Below the pieces are notes generated by a model, which saw nothing but the letters and a program-made list of their open reading frames with translations, searched no databases and was not told where the DNA came from. The translations under genes and the position numbers were made by a program. Of a DNA stretch of 36,305 nt, positions 15,117 through 23,202 are shown piece by piece; position 1 is the first letter of the stretch, and each line of letters opens with the position of its first letter. Source of the stretch: Bacteroidota bacterium (lineage in GTDB: Bacteria; Bacteroidota; Ignavibacteria; UBA10030; UBA8401); contig JAJYOI010000026.1 in the NCBI GenBank assembly GCA_021796275.1, forward strand, positions 1 to 36,305, written 5' to 3'.

Positions 15117-15925
15117 TGCAGTACGATCCAATTAAAAAAGTCATCGGCAATGTTGCGCGGAAAAATCCGCTGGTGCGGCGGCTGTTTTACACCGTTCTCG
15201 GCATCATGTTTCTCCGCGAATGGTACGTGAAACGCGCGCTGCGGCAGCTTCTCGGCAAGAAACGTGAGCCATTCACACTGTTCGATGCCGGCAGCGGCTT
15301 CGGCCAGTATTCATTTTACTGCGCACATCATTTTTCCTCTGCCGACATTTACGCCGTTGATGTCAAAGACGAACAGATCGCCGACTGCCGGGATTTTTTT
15401 CAAAAAACCGGCGTGAAGAATGTGTCGTTCGAAGTTGAAGACCTGACGATTCCAAAGCATTCCAATAAATTCGACTTCATCCTCTCCGTTGATGTGATGG
15501 AACATATTGAAGACGACGTGAAAGTTTTCAAAAATTTTTTTCTGGCATTGAAACAGGGCGGGAAAGTGCTCATCAACACGCCGTCCAATCTTGGCGGCTC
15601 GGATGTGCACGATGACAGCGGCGAAAGTTTCATCGGAGAACATGCACGCAACGGCTATTCAGTTGAAGATATCACACGTAAACTGAAGAGCGCCGGTTTT
15701 CAGATGGAAAAAGTACGGTACGCGTATGGTCCGCTGGGCAGCGCGGCGTGGCGGCTCGGTATCAAGTACCCCATGCTGATGCTGAACAAAAGCAAGCTCT
15801 TCTTTCTCATTCTCCCTTTCTATTATCTTCTCACACTCTGGCTCACCCTGCTTCTGATGTTCGCCGATTATTCAATACAAAATTCGCGCGGCACAGGATT
15901 GCTGGTTGTGGCAGTAAAGAAATGA
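15116..15925 (+). CDS. class I SAM-dependent methyltransferase with C-terminal membrane hairpin
   Basis: The 269-aa product has SAM motif I FDAGSGFGQYS, the acidic post-I strand IYAVDVKDEQI and motif II/III text FDFILSVDVMEHIEDD, typical of the Methyltransf_11/UbiE-like fold. A basic N-terminus and a hydrophobic stretch near the C-terminus (LFFLILPFYYLLTLWLTLLLMF) suggest membrane association. In this context it probably methylates a glycan, a lipid-linked intermediate or a related small molecule at the inner membrane; the acceptor is not identifiable. The ATG at 15116 is used because an upstream TTG in frame lies inside the heptamer tract. There is no Shine-Dalgarno sequence. It ends the plus-strand glycan cluster, and its stop overlaps the ATG of a 32-codon frame. 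Confidence 0.88.
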   Translation: MQYDPIKKVIGNVARKNPLVRRLFYTVLGIMFLREWYVKRALRQLLGKKREPFTLFDAGSGFGQYSFYCAHHFSSADIYAVDVKDEQIADCRDFFQKTGVKNVSFEVEDLTIPKHSNKFDFILSVDVMEHIEDDVKVFKNFFLALKQGGKVLINTPSNLGGSDVHDDSGESFIGEHARNGYSVEDITRKLKSAGFQMEKVRYAYGPLGSAAWRLGIKYPMLMLNKSKLFFLILPFYYLLTLWLTLLLMFADYSIQNSRGTGLLVVAVKK

Positions 15926-16020
15926 ACGCTGTTTTCTCCGCACAAAAGGTTGCCGGGAAAGATATTCCCCTTGTTGTTGATGCGCGTTTGCTTAATACGA
16001 AATATTTTCCACTTCGATGA
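15922..16020 (+). CDS. possible 32-aa ORF overlapping the methyltransferase stop, perhaps a gene remnant
   Basis: An ATGA overlap with the methyltransferase stop opens a 32-residue frame (begins MNAVFSAQKVAGK, contains VVDARLL). Overlap of this kind is typical of coupled genes, but the frame soon stops and its end overlaps the oppositely oriented small gene at 15992-16189. It could be the 5' stump of a lost downstream gene. The evidence is weak. Confidence 0.25.
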   Translation: MNAVFSAQKVAGKDIPLVVDARLLNTKYFPLR

Positions 16021-16189
16021 TTTCAGCATCAACATCCTTCTTCTTCAGAAATTCCACAAAATCAAGATTGAAGTATTGCTGACGCTGGCGTTCGAATTCT
16101 TCCAAAAGTTTTCCGATCCTTTTATCATCATAAGAGCTTTTAAAAAAATTCAGCTCTTCGTGATCGTCATAGATACGATAGTAATACAT
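15992..16189 (-). CDS. 65-aa small protein of unknown function
   Basis: The product begins MYYYRIYDDHEELNFF and is acidic and helical in its middle (KLLEEFERQRQQYFN), with no signal peptide or membrane segment. I recognise no family. It is accepted as a gene because CGGAGGC lies six bases before the ATG (16187-16189), the best ribosome binding site in this part, and because its composition is ordinary for a folded small protein. It lies 48 bases downstream of the acyl-CoA dehydrogenase stop, on the same strand, and may be the last gene of that operon. Confidence 0.65.
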   Translation of the reverse strand: MYYYRIYDDHEELNFFKSSYDDKRIGKLLEEFERQRQQYFNLDFVEFLKKKDVDAEIIEVENISY

Positions 16190-16237
16190 GTACGCCTCCG
16201 TTCTTATCTATGGTTGAATACGTTTGTTCATAGTGTA

Positions 16238-17965
16238 TCACTGCCCGCAGAGAATTTTGTCAGCATGAAGAATATCCGAAAACACTCCGCTCTTAATGGA
16301 TTCCACATTGCTTCGCGCTTTTGCCAGTGCTCCTAAAATATAGCGATTGGCGATAAAAACTTTTCTCTGATCAATTTCAGCATCGTCAAGGATGAGATAT
16401 CCAATGATGAGATAGCTGTACAGTTCGACAAGATCTTTCGCCGCAATATCCTGAAACGTAGTATCCTTTTTCTCCACCACATATTTCAAAGCATCGTAAA
16501 ACAACAGGCGGATTTCTTTTAAACATTCAACAAGTCTGCTGAAACCGCTTCGGTAGGTTTGCGCTTCTTTCGCATCAAAATAATCGTGCAAAATATCGTT
16601 CATCACGGTGCCGGCAGCCGCAACGATCTGCATTTGCGACGTGCCCTCGTAAATGTTGGTGATGCGTGCATCGCGTGCAAGCCGCTCCACACGAAATTCT
16701 TTCATATAGCCCGTGCCGCCGTGGATTTGCAGAGCATCATACGCCATGCGATTTGCCGATTCCGCCAAAACGTATTTTGTGATCGGCGTAAGAAGATTTG
16801 CTATCTTCGTCGCCTGTTTCAACTCAACGGTTTGTTCGCTAAACGGTTTCCCTTCCTCTCGGAGTTTTTCTACCAACTCTTCAATCTTTTCTTTACGATC
16901 AACTGCTTGAGCGGTATAGTAGAGAAGCGATCGGTTCACTTCCAACGCTACGCGCATCTCAATCAACATGTTTGAAACCGCAGGCAAAGCATAGATTGCC
17001 TTGCCGAATTGCACGCGGTCCCGCGCATAACGCAGTGCTTCCTCGTATGCCGCTTGTGAAATTCCAAGCGCCTGCGCTGAAACTCCCATCCGCGCACGAT
17101 ACATCAAATCAAGCACATATTTGATAAGGCCAAATTTTCTGCTGCCGATAAGCTGCGCAGGTGTATCATTAAACTGCAATTCGCACGTGGGCGATCCATG
17201 TATGCCAAGCTTGTTCTCGATGCGACGCACTTTCACACCGTCACTGCCGTTGCAAACAAACAAGCTCAATCCTCTGCCGTCTTTTGTGCCTGCCTCTGAG
17301 CGCGCGAGCACAAGCAACACTTCTCCGTTGCCGTTGGTAATGAACCGTTTCACGCCGCGCAGGAACCACGCCCCATCCTGATTTTGATATGCCTGCAGTT
17401 TCACAGATTGAAGATCGGAGCCGGCATCGGGTTCGGTGAGAGCCATAGCGCCGGTATATTCTCCCGTAGAAAATTTCGGAAGAAACTCTTGGCGCTGCTG
17501 TTCATTTCCGAATTTTCTGATTGTATCGCCGATATCTTGCAAGCCGAACAAATTCATCAGTGATGCATCAGCCCGCGCAATAATTTCAACAGCCATGATG
17601 TAGATCGTGAACGGGAAGTTCATCCCGCCGTATTTTCGCGGAAGAATCATTCCCATCAAGTCCGCCTGTGCAAGTTCGTGAAGGCTTTTTTGGGTACCGC
17701 TGGCATACGATACGGTTCCGTTCTGCAGCATCACTCCTTCATGATCAACAGCGGCGGCACGCGGTGCAACTCTGTTTGCAGCAAGGTCGCCGACAACTTC
17801 AAGAACCTTTTTATAATTTTCCATCGCGTCGTCATAATTCACCGGCGCGTCGGGAAATTCTTTTGCCTCGGCATAATCATTTTCTGCGATAGCAACAATG
17901 TCGCGCAGATCGAGCTTCTTAAAATGAAAAAGCACGTCGCTGTTATCAAGAAAAAAATTCTGCAT
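16238..17965 (-). CDS. acyl-CoA dehydrogenase family flavoprotein (long form)
   Basis: The 575-aa product oxidises an acyl-CoA thioester and passes electrons to ETF. Visible parts are an N-terminal extension (about 1-50), the ACAD N domain, the FAD/substrate loop MALTEPDAGSDLQ (175-187) and the mid-domain GVKRFITNGN. These are followed by the C-terminal helical domain with LQIHGGTGYMKEFRVERLARDARI and the probable catalytic base E440 in IYEGT. A C-terminal extension of about 120 residues makes it longer than the usual 380 aa and fits the AidB/DmdC-like subfamilies that carry extra N- and C-terminal domains. Substrate chain length is unknown. It starts eight bases after the etfA stop with TAGGT as ribosome binding site, so it is the third gene of an etfB-etfA-acd operon. 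Confidence 0.95.
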   Translation of the reverse strand: MQNFFLDNSDVLFHFKKLDLRDIVAIAENDYAEAKEFPDAPVNYDDAMENYKKVLEVVGDLAANRVAPRAAAVDHEGVMLQNGTVSYASGTQKSLHELAQADLMGMILPRKYGGMNFPFTIYIMAVEIIARADASLMNLFGLQDIGDTIRKFGNEQQRQEFLPKFSTGEYTGAMALTEPDAGSDLQSVKLQAYQNQDGAWFLRGVKRFITNGNGEVLLVLARSEAGTKDGRGLSLFVCNGSDGVKVRRIENKLGIHGSPTCELQFNDTPAQLIGSRKFGLIKYVLDLMYRARMGVSAQALGISQAAYEEALRYARDRVQFGKAIYALPAVSNMLIEMRVALEVNRSLLYYTAQAVDRKEKIEELVEKLREEGKPFSEQTVELKQATKIANLLTPITKYVLAESANRMAYDALQIHGGTGYMKEFRVERLARDARITNIYEGTSQMQIVAAAGTVMNDILHDYFDAKEAQTYRSGFSRLVECLKEIRLLFYDALKYVVEKKDTTFQDIAAKDLVELYSYLIIGYLILDDAEIDQRKVFIANRYILGALAKARSNVESIKSGVFSDILHADKILCGQ

Positions 17966-17973
17966 TGGGTGAC

Positions 17974-19011
17974 CTACTTTAATTTATTCTTATACACTTC
18001 AATGAATCGCGGCAGAACTTCCATTGCATCGCCGACAATGCCGTAATGGCTGATGCCGAAAATCGGGGCATCGGGATCGGTATTGATGGCAATGATTTTA
18101 TTCGATTCCTGCATGCCGGCACGGTGCTGGATTGCACCGGAAATGCCGACGGCAATATAAAGCTTCGGCCTTACCGTAACTCCGGTTTGACCTACTTGAC
18201 GTTCATGTGGAATAAATCCTGCATCAACTGCGGCGCGGCTCCCGGCAACTTCGCCGCCGAGCACATGCGCAAGTTCATGAATCAGTTTAAAATTTTCTTT
18301 CGAACGAAGTCCGTAACCGCCTGAAACAATAATCGGCGCGGCTTTAAGATTGACATGATTTTCTTCCCGGTGCTGCTCTATAATAGCAACAACCTCATCA
18401 AGCTCATCGGGAATATATGGAATTGATGTGAGCGTCCCTTTCCGGCTGCTTTCCTGTGCATGCATTTCCATAACGCCTTCGCGTACGGTTGCCATCTGAA
18501 TTGGGTTGTCGGGAGTAATGATTGTCGCAATAATGTTGCCGCCGAACGCAGGGCGAATTTGTAAAAGAAGCTGTTTGTATTCTTTCCTCAAATAGGAAAT
18601 ATCGGCAATCTGCAAGTCGGTGCAATCCGCTGTGAGTCCGCTCCGGGTTGCAGAAGCAACGCGCGGCGCTAAATCTCTTCCGATAATCGTCGCACCGAAA
18701 AGCACAATACGCGGATTGAACTGACGAACAAGATTTATCAGTGTTCTGCTGTACGGAAGTGTTCTGTACTGCTTAAGTCCGGGATGATCGATGAGAAGAG
18801 CTTCATCTGCTCCGTAGCGGAATGTTTCTTCCGCAAGTTCTTTTACCTGATGACCGATGACGACGGATTTTACTGCTCCGCCCATCACCTGTGCAAGTTT
18901 ATGGCTCTTGCAGAGCAATTCAAAACTGACGTCAGCAGCTTTGCCGCTGCGCTGCTCGACGAACACCCAGACATCGTTCGATACTGCAGGTATTGTGCGT
19001 TCGCTATCCAA
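17974..19011 (-). CDS. etfA: electron transfer flavoprotein alpha subunit
   Basis: The 345-aa product has the N-terminal ETF domain ([20 protein letters not shown]) and the C-terminal FAD domain. The latter shows [48 protein letters not shown] and [26 protein letters not shown], which are the FAD-binding signatures of EtfA/FixB. It forms a heterodimer with EtfB in the cytoplasm and carries electrons between the acyl-CoA dehydrogenase and the respiratory chain or another partner. The start appears to be TTG at 19009-19011, inside the last codons of etfB (overlap of eight bases), which implies coupled translation. No ATG is available before the conserved VWVFVEQ motif. Confidence 0.96.
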   Translation of the reverse strand: MDSERTIPAVSNDVWVFVEQRSGKAADVSFELLCKSHKLAQVMGGAVKSVVIGHQVKELAEETFRYGADEALLIDHPGLKQYRTLPYSRTLINLVRQFNPRIVLFGATIIGRDLAPRVASATRSGLTADCTDLQIADISYLRKEYKQLLLQIRPAFGGNIIATIITPDNPIQMATVREGVMEMHAQESSRKGTLTSIPYIPDELDEVVAIIEQHREENHVNLKAAPIIVSGGYGLRSKENFKLIHELAHVLGGEVAGSRAAVDAGFIPHERQVGQTGVTVRPKLYIAVGISGAIQHRAGMQESNKIIAINTDPDAPIFGISHYGIVGDAMEVLPRFIEVYKNKLK

Positions 19012-19891
19012 GAATGTGATCTTCCATTAATTTATCAATCAACTTTCCAATGCCGGCTTTGGTCGGTTCGACGTGTTCGTGCTCGCCGCTATTGAGCACA
19101 ACGGATTCAACTTTGTACACTTTTGTGGGCGAGCCGTGCACACCGCACCGCACCAGATCAAGATGGAGGTCATCCATGGTCAGCGTTTTGATGAACAGAG
19201 AACGGGATTCATATTCGTGCACAAGTGCATCAACAGAAAGAAGAGAATTTCCTTCCACAAGCTTTTCAATTTCCATCAGCGACCGCGCACCTTTGTATGT
19301 CATCACACGCTTTGCTTTGAACGACCTCGGCTCGGCGGTATCTTTCACAACTGTCAGAAGAACCGGAAGTGCACAACGAATGATTTCGAAGCCGCCGTCT
19401 ATTTTTCTCTTTGCTGTCACCGTGCCGTTTTCAACTGAACGAATTTCTTCAACGTATGTGATCTGCGGAATCTGAAGTTTCTCCGCAGTTTGCGGTCCAA
19501 CTTGCGCTGTGTCGCCGTCAATCGCTTGCCTTCCGGCGAAGATGAAATCGAATGTTCCGATTTTTTTAATCGCTTCGCTCAGCACGTACGACGTTGCGAG
19601 TGTATCCGCACCGGCAAATTTTCTGTCGCTGATAAGATAGACACGATCCGCGCCCATGTACAAACACTCTCTCAGAATGTCGGAAGCGCGCGGCGGACCC
19701 ATGGTAATAGCGGTAACTGTTCCGCCGTAAGTATCTTTAATCTGCAGAGCAATTTCCAGCGCCACCTTGTCCTCATGATTGAAGACGGCCGGAAGTTTGG
19801 AACGGTTGACAGTTCCATCCTCCTGCATCACGTTGCCGGTAATGTTGGCTGTATCGGGAACCTGTTTGACTAAAACGATAGAATGGTACAT
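19004..19891 (-). CDS. etfB: electron transfer flavoprotein beta subunit
   Basis: The 295-aa product begins MYHSIVLVKQVPDTANI, shows the adenine-nucleotide region (AITMGPPRASDILRECLYMGADRVYLISD) and the core EtfB signature FDFIFAGRQAIDGDTAQVGPQTAEKL. It is about 35-40 residues longer than ordinary EtfB. The extra part lies in the C-terminal half and includes RCGVHGSPTKVYKVE, the GSPT motif seen in FixA and in ETFs of anaerobes. The partner EtfA and an acyl-CoA dehydrogenase follow in the same operon. Whether this ETF bifurcates electrons cannot be read safely from the sequence. The ATG at 19891 lacks a clear ribosome binding site. The promoter should lie in 19892-20130. Confidence 0.96.
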   Translation of the reverse strand: MYHSIVLVKQVPDTANITGNVMQEDGTVNRSKLPAVFNHEDKVALEIALQIKDTYGGTVTAITMGPPRASDILRECLYMGADRVYLISDRKFAGADTLATSYVLSEAIKKIGTFDFIFAGRQAIDGDTAQVGPQTAEKLQIPQITYVEEIRSVENGTVTAKRKIDGGFEIIRCALPVLLTVVKDTAEPRSFKAKRVMTYKGARSLMEIEKLVEGNSLLSVDALVHEYESRSLFIKTLTMDDLHLDLVRCGVHGSPTKVYKVESVVLNSGEHEHVEPTKAGIGKLIDKLMEDHILG

Positions 19892-20132
19892 AGATGCAGA
19901 ACCCCGCTCAATTAGCGTACCAATTTTTTGGAAATATAGACCCCTCTTGATGCCTCAGAAGAAGAATAAAATAGGGCATGGAGAATTTTTCTTCTCAGAA
20001 TTGCGACTCAATCTTGTGAATGGGAAATTGGGGAGAGATATCCGAGCACGAGAAACGGCGACTTTCATAAAAGCAGCGTGGATAGTTATCTTCATGAAAA
20101 AAGCAGGTTTATTAAATTGCCATACTGAACAG

Positions 20133-20594
20133 CTACAAATTTGCACCCCCCGAAGTATCACCCACAACCACAAAACTAAGAGTGCCTGTGTACGTCGTGC
20201 ATGCAAGTATGCAGCGTGTTGGAATCCCTTTTCTAGATACAGAAACTACAGTTGATTTATTGGCCAATACTGAATCAGAAAAAACAACGGAATCTGTTGA
20301 ATTGCTGATAACAATTGTGACACTGCCTAAAGAAAAATTCGCAGAGGCAAGACTACAAGTAATGCGATCGGTACTAAAGTTAAAATCAATTGTATCACTT
20401 TCCGTATACGTCTTTGCATCAATCGCATAGGTAAATACATTCTGAACACTAACAATCACCGGTGCATTACCAACTGTATCTCGGGAACTAAAAGTGCTTA
20501 TACCTGACGGATTATTTCCGCACCCAAGAGGCGCAATAAGAAAGAATACTAGGGTTAGAGAAATGACAACAAATTCAAATAGAGTTTTTCTCAT
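20133..20594 (-). CDS. small lipoprotein of unknown function
   Basis: From the ATG at 20594 the product has 153 residues. It starts MRKTLFEFVVISLTLVFFLIAPLGCGNN, a lipoprotein signal with the lipobox PLGC, so it should be anchored in a membrane facing the periplasm. The mature part is rich in Ser, Thr and Val and looks like a beta-sandwich (VTIVISNSTDSVVFSDSV). I recognise no family. It is the last of three minus-strand envelope genes. The DNA is visibly AT-richer than the neighbouring etf and pepT genes, which may indicate a different origin. Confidence 0.7.
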   Translation of the reverse strand: MRKTLFEFVVISLTLVFFLIAPLGCGNNPSGISTFSSRDTVGNAPVIVSVQNVFTYAIDAKTYTESDTIDFNFSTDRITCSLASANFSLGSVTIVISNSTDSVVFSDSVLANKSTVVSVSRKGIPTRCILACTTYTGTLSFVVVGDTSGGANL

Positions 20595-20617
20595 TATTAG
20601 CCACAAATAGTAATGCC

Positions 20618-21244
20618 TTACAACAACTCACGGATACCAATTGACAATTGCGTAAAGTTTGAATTTGCATGAGCGCTTCGCAACAACCCGAAATAATATT
20701 CTCCTTCAATATACCAACTGGTTGTCGGATTGATTGTAAATAAAAGTCCGCCCCCTGCTACCGCAGAAACAACAAAATAAAATTCTCCTCCTTGGCTTAC
20801 CGTGTAGCCGGAATAATTTGCTGAAGAGCTTCCGACCGAAGAAAGAACAATGGCTCCGCCACCAATAAAATAAATCGGGATGGGTTGGGGTTGCCGTTCT
20901 GGAAAGTAACGATAGACTCCGGAAAATCCGACAATATTTGTTGTCGCTCCTGAAATCGAATTTCCATCACTTGACAAATGAATACCTTTAAAAAAACGGT
21001 CTTTGTCAAGTGAGAAACGCGCATACTCTCCTGAGAGAAGGAATGAAACGGTCGTTGTAACGGGAAAACCAATTCCTCCTCCAATTCCAAAACCCGTTTT
21101 CCAATAATCATAAAACCTTTGAGGCGCCGCTGGGAAAGATACGCCGGCTCGATAAGAATATTCATTAGGCGTCCATGTTTGACTTAGGACGACGGTTGAA
21201 ATCATCACGCAGAGAATAAATATGACGGTAAACGATTTTTTCAT
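20618..21244 (-). CDS. probable outer-membrane beta-barrel protein
   Basis: The product, 208 aa from the ATG at 21244, has a signal peptide (MKKSFTVIFILCVMISTVVLSQ). Alternating amphipathic strands rich in Gly, Tyr and Phe follow (FGIGGGIGFPVTTTVSFLLSGEYARF, IPIYFIGGGAIVL, SWYIEGEYYFGLL), and it ends LSIGIRELL. The pattern and length fit the small OmpW/outer membrane protein beta-barrel superfamily with about eight strands. Cargo or role is unknown. It lies between two small lipoprotein genes on the same strand (gaps of 23 and 36 bases), so the three are probably co-transcribed. Confidence 0.75.
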   Translation of the reverse strand: MKKSFTVIFILCVMISTVVLSQTWTPNEYSYRAGVSFPAAPQRFYDYWKTGFGIGGGIGFPVTTTVSFLLSGEYARFSLDKDRFFKGIHLSSDGNSISGATTNIVGFSGVYRYFPERQPQPIPIYFIGGGAIVLSSVGSSSANYSGYTVSQGGEFYFVVSAVAGGGLLFTINPTTSWYIEGEYYFGLLRSAHANSNFTQLSIGIRELL

Positions 21245-21280
21245 AGAATTTTCTTTCAAAAAATATTAACCTTCAGTCCG

Positions 21281-21676
21281 CTATTCTTGCTTGTAGAACG
21301 TCACTTGCACATGGTCAAAACCGGATTGATTGAGTTCGGCAGTAATTGTCGTTGTTGACAAAAACTGTCCTGTAATTGCTACAGGCTGATATCCTGGAGC
21401 TCCAAAAGAAATGGAGACATTTGGGTACGTGTCCGTGCCTGTTACGGAACCTTGCAGGGTCGTCCCTCCTGTTACTATAAAAGCGCCTAAACCGGAAACA
21501 GCAGTATGATCCTCTTGGATTTGCAAAGCCATTTCTAATCCATTTGCAACGACGCCTACCCAAGTTCCATCAATTTTTGGTGGTAAAGGAAGAAGTGGAT
21601 CGGCAATGGGGTCATCTTTGCTGCATCCGGCAAGCAAGATTGCAAAGAGAAGAAAAAGCGGAATCACTCGTTTCAT
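21281..21676 (-). CDS. small lipoprotein of unknown function
   Basis: The product has 131 residues from the ATG at 21676. MKRVIPLFLLFAILLAGCSKDD is a clear lipoprotein signal with the lipobox LAGC. The mature domain starts with IDGTWVGVVANGLEMALQIQEDH and continues with VSGLGAFIV, TLQGSVTGT and TITAELNQSG. This is a lipocalin/META-like small beta-barrel pattern that is common in Bacteroidota lipoproteins. The frame stays open for 52 more codons upstream, but the lipobox and spacing favour this start. It is the first gene of the three-gene envelope unit, divergent from pepT across a 236-bp spacer. Confidence 0.75.
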   Translation of the reverse strand: MKRVIPLFLLFAILLAGCSKDDPIADPLLPLPPKIDGTWVGVVANGLEMALQIQEDHTAVSGLGAFIVTGGTTLQGSVTGTDTYPNVSISFGAPGYQPVAITGQFLSTTTITAELNQSGFDHVQVTFYKQE

Positions 21677-21912
21677 GACTTTTTCGCCCTTAATATTTAT
21701 TGAACAGTTTTTTTGAATTGTCATCGCCGCCTTATCATAAGCTGTCTTTAACACGTTTGGTGGAGTTTCAGTGGCGGGAATCCACCCAAAAAAAATCACC
21801 ACAAAGCTAACCATCAGATTTGTGAATGTCAAGAAAATTTTCCCTGCATCTTTCGAAAAGACTCCTTATATTCTTGCAATCTTTTTCTCTCAACATTAAC
21901 TGCGAGGTTACA

Positions 21913-23163
21913 ATGGTAAACCAAACTTTTCTCGACCGATTTCTCCGCTACGTTAAAATAGATACTCAATCCGATGAAAACTCTGCCACCTATCCCAGCA
22001 CGACAAAACAATTCGACATGCTTAACCTTTTGGTGAAAGAGCTGAAAGAGCTTGGAGTAAAGGATGTCAGCATTGATCAATACGGTTACGTGATGGCAGC
22101 CCTGCCGAGCAATCTTCCGACTTCAGACAAAGTCAAAGTACCGGCTATCGGCTTTGTGTCGCACGTGGACACGTCGCCATCGGCAAGCGGTGCAAATGTG
22201 AAGCCGCAGGTGATTGAAAAATATCAGGGCGGCGATATTACTCTGGCTGGTGACCCGTCGGTTGTTTTGCGCGTCTCGGAAAATCCGGAATTGAAACACA
22301 ACATCGGCAAAACAATTGTTACGACAGACGGCACGACGCTTCTTGGCGCTGATGATAAAGCCGGCGTCGCAATTATCATGACGGCAATTCAAAAACTCAT
22401 TAACACTCCGAGCATTCTCCACGGAGATATCAAAATCGCTTTTACACCGGATGAAGAAATTGGCGCCGGAACAAAATATTTCGACATTCCGAAATTCGGC
22501 GCAAAGTTCGCTTATACCGTTGACGGCGATACGCCGGGTGAATTGAACAAAGAAACATTCAGTGCAAATTCGGCCATCATTACCGTGCACGGACGAAACA
22601 TTCACCCCGGCAGTGCAAAAGGTATAATGGTAAACTCGATCCGAATCCTCGCAGATATCATTGTTCGCATGCCGAAAGATATTGCGCCGGAAACGACTGA
22701 AGGCTACGAGCCGTACATTCATCCTCATCTCGTAAACGGCGAAGAAGAAAAATCAACGCTGAGTATTTTGCTGCGCGATTTCAACACGGCGGGACTGGAT
22801 GTGTTGAAAAAGAAACTCGAAGATATTATCGCCGAAGTGCAGCCGCTTCATCCGAAAGCCCGCATTGAATTGAAGATCATCGAATCGTACCGCAATATGA
22901 GAGAAGGCGTTGAAAAAGATCAGCGCGTGATTGATTATTTGTGGGACGCCGCAAAACGCGCCGGGCTTGAACCGAAGTGGGTTCCGATTCGCGGCGGCAC
23001 CGATGGCTCGAAACTTACCGAAAAAGGATTGCCCACGCCGAACATTTTCACCGGCGGAAAAAATTTTCACGGCAAAACGGAATGGCTGTCTGTGTGGGGT
23101 GCGGAAAAATCCGTCGAGACAGTCGTCAATCTCGCCCAAATCTGGGTGGAAAAATCCCGTTAG
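21913..23163 (+). CDS. pepT: peptidase T (tripeptide aminopeptidase)
   Basis: The 416-aa M20-family metallopeptidase removes the N-terminal residue from tripeptides in the cytoplasm. Zinc ligands and catalytic residues are visible: H84 and D86 (GFVSHVDTSP), D147 (LLGADDKAG), E181/E182 (FTPDEEIGAG), D204 (YTVDGDTPGEL) and the C-terminal His in KNFHGKTEW. The length equals that of known PepT. The start is the ATG at 21913 with GAGG seven bases upstream; a 29-residue upstream extension in frame is not family-like. The OPT transporter starts 39 bases after the stop, so import and hydrolysis of small peptides are probably co-expressed. Confidence 0.97.
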   Translation: MVNQTFLDRFLRYVKIDTQSDENSATYPSTTKQFDMLNLLVKELKELGVKDVSIDQYGYVMAALPSNLPTSDKVKVPAIGFVSHVDTSPSASGANVKPQVIEKYQGGDITLAGDPSVVLRVSENPELKHNIGKTIVTTDGTTLLGADDKAGVAIIMTAIQKLINTPSILHGDIKIAFTPDEEIGAGTKYFDIPKFGAKFAYTVDGDTPGELNKETFSANSAIITVHGRNIHPGSAKGIMVNSIRILADIIVRMPKDIAPETTEGYEPYIHPHLVNGEEEKSTLSILLRDFNTAGLDVLKKKLEDIIAEVQPLHPKARIELKIIESYRNMREGVEKDQRVIDYLWDAAKRAGLEPKWVPIRGGTDGSKLTEKGLPTPNIFTGGKNFHGKTEWLSVWGAEKSVETVVNLAQIWVEKSR

Positions 23164-23202
23164 AAATGTTTTTCTAATTTTTTCACTTTTTCGGAGTAAT
23201 CC

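Noticed and set aside
19892..20132. 83-aa open frame on the minus strand upstream of etfB
   Set aside because: Low-complexity translation without a ribosome binding site; the region is better read as the etf promoter and leader.
21677..21832. N-terminal extension of the lipoprotein at 21281-21676
   Set aside because: The extension would put the lipoprotein signal in mid-protein; the lipobox fixes the start at 21676.
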